64,000 nt of DNA from Nocardioidaceae bacterium SCSIO 66511 (GTDB taxonomy: Bacteria; Actinomycetota; Actinomycetes; Propionibacteriales; Nocardioidaceae): the NCBI GenBank assembly GCA_023100825.1, contig CP095846.1, positions 1,302,001 through 1,366,000 on the forward strand, in the 5' to 3' direction. The notes beneath the pieces are model-generated. The model worked only from the letters and a program-made list of their open reading frames with translations, was not told where the DNA came from and made no database searches. Numbering within the stretch: the stretch's first letter is position 1; each line of letters begins with the position of its first letter. This document shows positions 58,437 through 64,000 of the stretch, in pieces. The position numbers were made by a program, and so were the translations under genes.

Positions 58437-59822
58437 ATGTCCGAGGAGACGCGGGCAGAGGTCCTGTCCGTACTCGCCGATCGGCTGCCGGCCGACTGCA
58501 TCGTCGTCGACCCCGACCTGATGGAGTCGTACCGCGTCGACCGGGCGATGTTCTGCGAGGCCGGTACGCCGCTGGCGGTCGTACTCCCGCGGGAGACGTC
58601 ACAGGTGAGCGCGACATTGCGCATCGCGTCCGAGTACGGCGTGCCGGTCGTGCCCCAAGGTGCGCGTTCGGGTCTGTCCGGTGCGGCCAACGCGATCGAC
58701 GGGTGCATCGTCATCGGGCTCGAGCGCATGGCCGAGATCCGTCAGATCGATGTTGCCAACCGCTACGTCGTCACCCAACCCGGCGTCATGAACGCGGCGT
58801 TGTCGCATGCCGTCGAGGCATCGGGGCTCTTCTATCCACCGGATCCGAGTAGCTGGGAGTTCTGCTCGATCGGCGGCAACCTGTCGACGAACTCCGGCGG
58901 CCTGTGCTGTGTCAAGTACGGCGTCACGACCGACTATGTGCTCGGTCTCGAGGTGGTCCTCGCCTCGGGTGAGGTGCTGCGTACGGGGCGCCGTACGGTC
59001 AAGGGAGTTGCCGGCTACGACCTGACGAAGCTGTTCGTCGGCTCCGAGGGCACCCTCGGCATCATCACCGAGGCGACGCTGAGCCTGCGGCCGGCCGCGC
59101 AGCGACCCGAAACCCTGGCCGCAACCTTCGACGACGCGGAGCAGGCGGCGGAGGGTGTCTCGGCGGTCGTCGGCTGCGGCATCGTGCCGAGTCTGCTGGA
59201 GTTCATGGACCGCACGAGCGTTCAGGCCGTGAACGACGCGTTCCGCCTGGGCTTCGACCCCGAGGTCGGCGCGGTCATCATCGCGCAGTCCGACGCGGGC
59301 GGCATTCACGGTCGCGAGGAGATCGACCACATCTCGAAGGTGCTCGCGGACTGTGGCGCGACCCAGGTGGTCGTCGCCGACGATCCCGCCGAGGGTGAAC
59401 TCTTGCTAAAGGCCCGGCGCGAGGTGCTCACGGCGTTCGAGCGACTCGGCACGACCCTGATCGATGATGTGTGCGTACCCCGCGATGCCCTTGCAGCACT
59501 GGTGACGGGCATTGACGCGATCGCCGCCGAGCACGACCTCGTGATCGGCGTCGTCGGCCACGCCGGTGACGGCAACTTCCACCCGACCGTTGTCTTCGAC
59601 GGGCAGGACGAAGACGAGTCTCGGCGGGCCAAGCAGGCGTTCGACGACGTGATGACCCTCGGGCTCGACCTCGGGGGCACCATCACCGGCGAGCACGGCG
59701 TCGGCGTACTCAAACGTGAGCTGCTCGCCCGTGAGGTCGGCGACCTCGGAATGCGTGTGCATCGCGACATCAAGCGGGCGCTCGATCCGCACGACATACT
59801 CAACCCGGGCAAGGTCTTCTGA
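58437..59822 (+). CDS. FAD-linked oxidase (GlcD / D-lactate dehydrogenase-like)
   Basis: 461 aa. FAD-binding domain (VVPQGARSGLSGAANA, about 71-86; GGNLSTNSGGLCCVKYG; VKGVAGYDLTKLFVGSEGTLGIITEA) and FAD-oxidase C-terminal domain ending GEHGVGVLKRELLA, DPHDILNPGKVF. Oxidises a 2-hydroxy acid such as glycolate or D-lactate. ATG 58437 has GGAGG 7 nt upstream. No GlcE or GlcF partner is present. Confidence 0.9.
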   Translation: MSEETRAEVLSVLADRLPADCIVVDPDLMESYRVDRAMFCEAGTPLAVVLPRETSQVSATLRIASEYGVPVVPQGARSGLSGAANAIDGCIVIGLERMAEIRQIDVANRYVVTQPGVMNAALSHAVEASGLFYPPDPSSWEFCSIGGNLSTNSGGLCCVKYGVTTDYVLGLEVVLASGEVLRTGRRTVKGVAGYDLTKLFVGSEGTLGIITEATLSLRPAAQRPETLAATFDDAEQAAEGVSAVVGCGIVPSLLEFMDRTSVQAVNDAFRLGFDPEVGAVIIAQSDAGGIHGREEIDHISKVLADCGATQVVVADDPAEGELLLKARREVLTAFERLGTTLIDDVCVPRDALAALVTGIDAIAAEHDLVIGVVGHAGDGNFHPTVVFDGQDEDESRRAKQAFDDVMTLGLDLGGTITGEHGVGVLKRELLAREVGDLGMRVHRDIKRALDPHDILNPGKVF

Positions 59823-59856
59823 CGCGGGCACCTCGCCACGGAGACGTCGCAGCGAC

Positions 59857-60498
59857 TCAGTACGCGACCGTGAACCGCATCCGTCGGTGGGTGGGCCGCT
59901 CTACCTCGTCGACGAGTGCGACGGCGAGATCTGGGGTCGAGATGCGCGACTCTCCCGCGGCGTCGACGACGAGCTGATCGAGGCCGAGCCGGTAGCTCCC
60001 CGTCCGGGGTCCGTTCGTGAGCGTCGCGGCGGGGCTGAGGTAGGTCCAGTCGGCCTGCGCGTGTGAATCGCATACCGCGAGCTGGTCGCCGCAGGCCTGC
60101 GCGATCGGTCGGCCGGCCGGGGGCAGGTAGCGGGCGTCCTCGATGACGGTACGCCCGTCGGTGCCGGGTATGGTCAGGCTTCCGGCGCCGCCGACGACGA
60201 TCAGCCGCGTGTTCGCGGGCGCGACTCCGTCGAGCAGAACCTTCGCCACCGCGGCGAGCTCCGACTCGCTGCCTGGTCCGGGGCGCGTTGCCGACACGAT
60301 CACGTCGTGGGCGTACGCGAGCTCGTCGACGGCGACCGGGTCGGTCGCGTCGGCGATGTGGGGCACTGCTTGCGACGGAAGGCGCTCGGCCACCTCGGGT
60401 CGGCGTACGACTGCAGTCACATCGTGGCGTCGGGTGAGCAGCTCGTCGACGATGGTGCCGCCGATGTTGCCGAGTGATCCGAATACTGCGATGCGCAT
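59857..60498 (-). CDS. NAD(P)-binding protein, atypical SDR
   Basis: 213 aa. N-terminal Rossmann motif FGSLGNIGG (6-14), then VTAVVRRPEV, VIVSATRPG, RLIVVGGAGSL, similar to NmrA/YwnB-like flavin reductase proteins. Only 2 bp after the EamA stop on the same strand, so one operon. Probably reduces a small molecule or senses redox cofactors. Confidence 0.85.
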   Translation of the reverse strand: MRIAVFGSLGNIGGTIVDELLTRRHDVTAVVRRPEVAERLPSQAVPHIADATDPVAVDELAYAHDVIVSATRPGPGSESELAAVAKVLLDGVAPANTRLIVVGGAGSLTIPGTDGRTVIEDARYLPPAGRPIAQACGDQLAVCDSHAQADWTYLSPAATLTNGPRTGSYRLGLDQLVVDAAGESRISTPDLAVALVDEVERPTHRRMRFTVAY

Positions 60499-60500
60499 GG

Positions 60501-61388
60501 TCAGCTCCTGGTGGTGACGAGTGTGCGGTGGGCGGTTTCGGGTGTCGAGCGTCTGGCCGGGAGCTGCGCCGCGATGAGTGACGCGAGCACGACCAGCGCT
60601 CCGATCGCCTGTACGACGGTGAGGCCCTGGTCGAGCGCGATCCAGCCAAGCGCTGTCGCGACTACCGGGCTCAGCAGGGACAGGAAGGAGACGCCGACGG
60701 CTGGCAGCTCACGGATGCCGCGGAACCACAGGGCGTACGCGAGCGCCGACCCGATGATGGTGAGGTACGCGTACCCGAGCAGGTTCTGCGTCGTGAGTGT
60801 CGACGGCGGTGCACCTTCAACGACAAGGGTCAGCGGTAACAGCACCAGACCACCTGCGACGAGCTGCCAGCCGGTCGTAGCGAGCACCGGTGCGGGTGAC
60901 GACCACCGTTTGCTCAGAACGATGCCGGTCGCCATCGTCGCCGCGCCGGCCAGTGCAGCGAGCACGCCCACGCCGTCGAGCCGCGCATCGGGTCGAAGGA
61001 CCAGCAGGCTGACGCCGATCACGCCCGCTATGCCGGCGAGCGCCGCCCGCAGTGACAGGCGCTGCCCGAGCAGTGCCGCCGAGAGTCCGACGACAACCAG
61101 TGGCTGGACCGCGCCGACGGTTGCGGCGACACCGCCCGGGAGCCGGTACGCGGCGATGAACAGCAGTGCGAAGAAGGCGCCGATGTTGAGGAAACCGAGT
61201 ACCAGCGACCGCCACCACCAATGGCCGGTGGGCAGTCGCCGGGTGACGGCGACGAGCAGTAGTCCGGCCGGCAGCGCGCGGATCAGCGCCGCGAACAGTG
61301 GTCTGTCGGCGGGGAGGTACTCGGTCGTGACGAAGTAGGTCGTACCCCAAACCGACGGCGTGATCGCCGTGACCAGGAGCAACGCCAT
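60501..61388 (-). CDS. EamA-family transporter (DMT superfamily)
   Basis: 295 aa from the ATG at 61388 (MALLLVTAITPSVWGTTY), the typical EamA N-terminus; ATGs at 61403 and 61421 are in frame. Ten TM helices in two EamA repeats. Probably exports a metabolite or drug. The region before the start holds a palindrome matching a MarR operator, and the MarR gene is divergent, so this is a MarR-controlled efflux pair. Confidence 0.88.
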   Translation of the reverse strand: MALLLVTAITPSVWGTTYFVTTEYLPADRPLFAALIRALPAGLLLVAVTRRLPTGHWWWRSLVLGFLNIGAFFALLFIAAYRLPGGVAATVGAVQPLVVVGLSAALLGQRLSLRAALAGIAGVIGVSLLVLRPDARLDGVGVLAALAGAATMATGIVLSKRWSSPAPVLATTGWQLVAGGLVLLPLTLVVEGAPPSTLTTQNLLGYAYLTIIGSALAYALWFRGIRELPAVGVSFLSLLSPVVATALGWIALDQGLTVVQAIGALVVLASLIAAQLPARRSTPETAHRTLVTTRS

Positions 61389-61392
61389 CCGA

Positions 61393-61432
61393 TTGCTTAG
61401 CATTAAGCAAAAGTAGCTCATCGCTAAGCAAT
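61393..61432. promoter_or_regulatory. MarR operator pair
   Basis: TTGCTTAGCATTAAGCAA (61393-61410) is an inverted repeat of TTGCTTA around GCAT. A second half-site GCTAAGCAAT (61423-61432) follows and also pairs with ATTGCTTAGC at 61392-61401. Such TTGCTTA repeats are typical of MarR binding. Confidence 0.8.
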
Positions 61433-61466
61433 CCACAAACGACCAGACACGGCCTAGGCTGGCGCC

Positions 61467-61964
61467 GTGGCAGATCAGGTCGACCGCGTACTCGAACAAT
61501 GGGCCCGGGCGCGTCCGGACATCGATGCGTCACCGATGGGCGTGATCGGCCGCTTGACGCGGCTGGCCCGGCTGGTCGACGTACAACTGCGCGATACGTT
61601 TCGTACGCACGGACTCGACGGTGCGTCGTTCGACGTGCTCGCGACTCTCCGGCGCAGTAACCCCGAACACCGCCTCACGCCGGCTGCCCTGATGCGGTCC
61701 TCGATGATCACGTCGGGTGCAGTCACCCAGCGGCTCGACCGGCTGGAGGAGAAGGGGCTCGTGGCGCGTACGCCGCACGAGTCCGATGGTCGCGGCGTCT
61801 ACGTGACGCTCACCGACGACGGCCGAAGACTCGTCGACGAGACGCTCCCGGACCATCTCGCCACCGAGGAGGCGCTCCTGGCGGGCATCAGCGGCGACGA
61901 GCGGGAGGCGTTGGCGAGGACGCTGCGTACGTTGCTGGAGTCCCTTGGTGACAAGGTCGACTGA
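61467..61964 (+). CDS. MarR-family transcriptional regulator
   Basis: 165 aa. Winged HTH at about 50-115 (DGASFDVLATLRRSNPEHRLTPAALMRSSMITSGAVTQRLDRLEEKGLVARTPHESDGRGVYVTLTDDGRRL, part). GTG start at 61467. Divergent from the EamA operon, with the operator between; overlaps the esterase start by one base. Confidence 0.9.
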   Translation: MADQVDRVLEQWARARPDIDASPMGVIGRLTRLARLVDVQLRDTFRTHGLDGASFDVLATLRRSNPEHRLTPAALMRSSMITSGAVTQRLDRLEEKGLVARTPHESDGRGVYVTLTDDGRRLVDETLPDHLATEEALLAGISGDEREALARTLRTLLESLGDKVD

Positions 61965-62938
61965 TGCGTCGCCGTATTCCACTGCGTACTCGCGTGTTCA
62001 CCGGCCTGACCGGCCCGTTCGGTACGCCGGTCGAATCGATGGACCCCGCGGACCTACCCGCGCTGCGTCGCCGGCGTGCTCGCGTTCAAGGATCACGAGT
62101 CGCGCGGTTCATCGTCGGGCGCCCGGCGGCTGGTTGCGAGATCGGCGACCGGACGGTCTCGTTCGGAGACCGGCAGCTGCGGATGCGCATCTACCGGCCG
62201 GCCGGTGCCGAAGGTGCGCTGCCCGGTGTGATCGCGTTCCACGGCGGAGGGTTCGTACTCGGTGACCCCGAGCAAGCCGAGTGGCTGTGTAGCGAGGTCG
62301 CCGTACGGGTGGGTGCAATCGTCATGTCGGCCGACTACCGACTCGCGCCGGAGCACCCGTATCCCGCGGCCGTGGAAGATGCCTGGGACACGACCCGCTG
62401 GGCGTACGAGAGCGCTGCCGAGCTCGGTGTCGACACCGACCGGCTCGCGGTGATGGGCGAGAGCGCGGGCGGCACGCTGGCCGCGGTCGCGGCGATTCGG
62501 GCTCGCGACTCGGATATGCCCCGGTTGCGGATGCAGGCGCTGCTGTATCCGGCGGTCGACATGTCCGCGACGTTCGACTCCGAGCGTCGGAACGCCGCCG
62601 GCCCGGTCATCACCTCGGCACAGATGAAGGGCTTCTCTCGTCTCTACCTCGGCGGTGCGGACGGCAGCGATCCGATCGCGTCGCCGCTTCGTACGACCGA
62701 CCTCAGCGGATTGGCGCCGGCGCTGATCCAGACCGCGGAGTATGATCCGCTTGCCGATAACGGCAGGCATTACGCGACGGCTCTGCGCGACGCCGGCGTT
62801 GCGGTGCGCTACACGAGCTATCGGGGAGCGGTGCACGGCTACCTGAACATGCCCGGCGTCGTGCCGGCGGCACGGCAGGCGATCGATGAGATCGCTCGCG
62901 AGTTCACGCGGGCGTTCGGCGGCCGTACGACGTCCTGA
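61964..62938 (+). CDS. HSL-family alpha/beta hydrolase (esterase)
   Basis: 324 aa. Oxyanion motif HGGG (93-96), nucleophile Ser167 in GESAGG, acid near Asp261 (AEYDPLAD), His291 in GAVHGY. Hormone-sensitive-lipase type. The ATG overlaps the MarR stop by one base (TGATG), so it is co-expressed with the regulator. Substrate: a short-chain ester, or an ester the MarR system responds to. Confidence 0.9.
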   Translation: MRRRIPLRTRVFTGLTGPFGTPVESMDPADLPALRRRRARVQGSRVARFIVGRPAAGCEIGDRTVSFGDRQLRMRIYRPAGAEGALPGVIAFHGGGFVLGDPEQAEWLCSEVAVRVGAIVMSADYRLAPEHPYPAAVEDAWDTTRWAYESAAELGVDTDRLAVMGESAGGTLAAVAAIRARDSDMPRLRMQALLYPAVDMSATFDSERRNAAGPVITSAQMKGFSRLYLGGADGSDPIASPLRTTDLSGLAPALIQTAEYDPLADNGRHYATALRDAGVAVRYTSYRGAVHGYLNMPGVVPAARQAIDEIAREFTRAFGGRTTS

Positions 62939-63028
62939 CCAACGGACGGTGAACTCCGGTGCGCCGCGGGGCTGGACGACCCCGGCCCGTGCGAAGGTGG
63001 ATCGCTGCCGTGATCGACAGGAGTAGAG

Positions 63029-64000
63029 ATGATCGACCGTACCGACACACCGGGCCTCGGACGCCGCGCGTTGATCGGAGGTGCCGCCGCCGCGAGTGCT
63101 CTCGCCGCCGCGGGGTTCTCCGGTGCACCGACGTACGCGGCCAAGCCGAACCGGCGCACCCTCACGGTGCTCGGCACCACCGATCTGCACGGCAACATCT
63201 ACAACTGGGACTACTACCGTGACGCGCCGTACGACGACGCCGACGGCAACGACGTCGGCCTCGCCAAGGTCGCCACGCTGGTCGAGGCGATTCGGCACAA
63301 GCGCGGCGCGAAGCGCACGCTGTTGCTCGACAACGGCGACACCATCCAGGGCACACCGCTGGCGTACTACTACGCCCGCATCAAGCCGATCACCGACGGC
63401 GCCAAGCATCCGATGGCGACGGCGATGAACCTGATGCGTTATGACGCCTCCGTCGTGGGCAACCACGAGTTCAACTACGGCATCCCGACGCTGCGTGCGT
63501 ACGAACAGCAGCTGAAGTTCCCGCTGCTCGGGGCAAACGTGCACAACTGGGGCAACGGCCGCCCGGCGCTTCGTCCCTACGTGATCCGCAAGGTCGACCT
63601 GGGCTTCCACCGACCGGTGAAGGTCGGCATCCTCGGGCTCACCACGCCGGGCAGTGCGATCTGGGACAAAGCCAACGTCGAAGGCAAGCTGGAGTTCGCC
63701 GGAATCGTCGAGCAGGCTCGGCTGTGGGTGCCGGTCGTACGCCGCGCCGGTGCAGACATCGTGGTCGTCCTGTCGCATTCGGGTATGGATCTCTCGTCGT
63801 CGTACGGCGACGCGCTGCCGTACCCGGAGAACACCTCGGAGCGCCTTGCGAAGGTGGTGCCGGGCATCGACATGGTGCTGTGCGGACATACGCATCTCGA
63901 CATTCCCAAGCGCATCGTGAAGAACAAGCGCTCGGACAAGAACGTGCTCCTCACCCAGCCGATGCGCTGGGGTATGCGGCTCTCCGTCGCCGAGCTGGAG
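63029..64000 (+). CDS. Secreted 5'-nucleotidase / 2',3'-cyclic phosphodiesterase-like metallophosphatase, 5' part
   Basis: 324 codons are visible, open at the window end. N-terminus GRRALIGGAAAASALAAAGF is Tat-like. Metallophosphoesterase motifs: TDLHGN (51-56), DNGDTIQGTP (101-110), GNHEFNYG (144-151), LSHSG and CGHTHL. Hydrolyses nucleotides or cyclic nucleotides outside the cell. AGGAG lies 6 nt before the ATG. The C-terminal domain is cut off. Confidence 0.92.
   Translation, partial: MIDRTDTPGLGRRALIGGAAAASALAAAGFSGAPTYAAKPNRRTLTVLGTTDLHGNIYNWDYYRDAPYDDADGNDVGLAKVATLVEAIRHKRGAKRTLLLDNGDTIQGTPLAYYYARIKPITDGAKHPMATAMNLMRYDASVVGNHEFNYGIPTLRAYEQQLKFPLLGANVHNWGNGRPALRPYVIRKVDLGFHRPVKVGILGLTTPGSAIWDKANVEGKLEFAGIVEQARLWVPVVRRAGADIVVVLSHSGMDLSSSYGDALPYPENTSERLAKVVPGIDMVLCGHTHLDIPKRIVKNKRSDKNVLLTQPMRWGMRLSVAELE

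Overview
The window is a 64 kb piece of a high-GC actinobacterial chromosome, most likely from Nocardioidaceae or a neighbouring Propionibacteriales family. The reasons are GTG/TTG starts, 1-4 bp stop/start overlaps, a tmRNA tag reading ANSKRTDFALAA, a furA-katG pair, a prfB/ftsE/ftsX/smpB core cluster, DUF3039, TIGR03086 and BLIP-like secreted proteins, and heavy use of the word GTACG. No phage or plasmid region was seen, so most of it reads as chromosomal backbone.

Layout. 1-1.2 kb: the tail of an HNH endonuclease and two small unknown genes. 1.5-6.0 kb: a tad pilus locus (tadA, tadB, tadC, a pilin-like gene, two TadE-like genes and one TadG-like gene), followed by a membrane-anchored BLIP-like protein. 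6.6-9.1 kb: a lipoprotein and a secreted C39-like peptidase on the minus strand. 9.8-18.6 kb: the translation and division core, prfB, ftsE, ftsX, a coiled-coil LytM hydrolase, smpB and an amidohydrolase, interrupted on the other strand by an overlapping asnB-amidase pair. 18.6-20.7 kb: a WYL regulator, a TIGR03086 protein and tmRNA. 21-26 kb: katG-furA with a palindromic operator, then an FAD oxidoreductase divergent from an ECF41/SigJ-type sigma factor. 26-32 kb: an MBL-fold protein, a VWA / magnesium-chelatase-like pair and a secreted sugar dehydrogenase. 32-35 kb: fabG, a c-di-AMP riboswitch with an NlpC/P60 hydrolase, and a DUF3048 lipoprotein. 34.9-42.9 kb: a sugar or polyol uptake locus (hydrolase, LacI, two unknown beta-rich proteins, an ABC binding protein, two permeases and a mannitol-dehydrogenase-family oxidoreductase). 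42.9-50.9 kb: a polytopic membrane protein, TetR, a conserved unknown, malic enzyme, MerR, YqgE and DUF3039. 51-56.4 kb: a pappalysin-like protease, an SF2 helicase, IclR, and Lrp/HPPD (tyrosine catabolism). 56.4-64 kb: a methyltransferase, an M1 peptidase, a GlcD-like oxidase, an NAD(P)-binding protein, EamA, MarR, an HSL-type esterase and the start of a 5'-nucleotidase.

The most unusual content is non-coding. One element of about 400 bp occurs twice in opposite orientation (9.3 kb and 46.9 kb). Base differences between the copies keep several hairpins paired, and one copy has clear terminal inverted repeats of about 50 bp. There is also a three-copy family of palindromes built on CTATGCGTGATAG, a near-perfect 25-bp hairpin at 27.1 kb, a 170-bp segment bounded by 20-bp inverted repeats at 50.4 kb, and a 25-bp direct duplication of the tmRNA 3' end that looks like an old attachment site.
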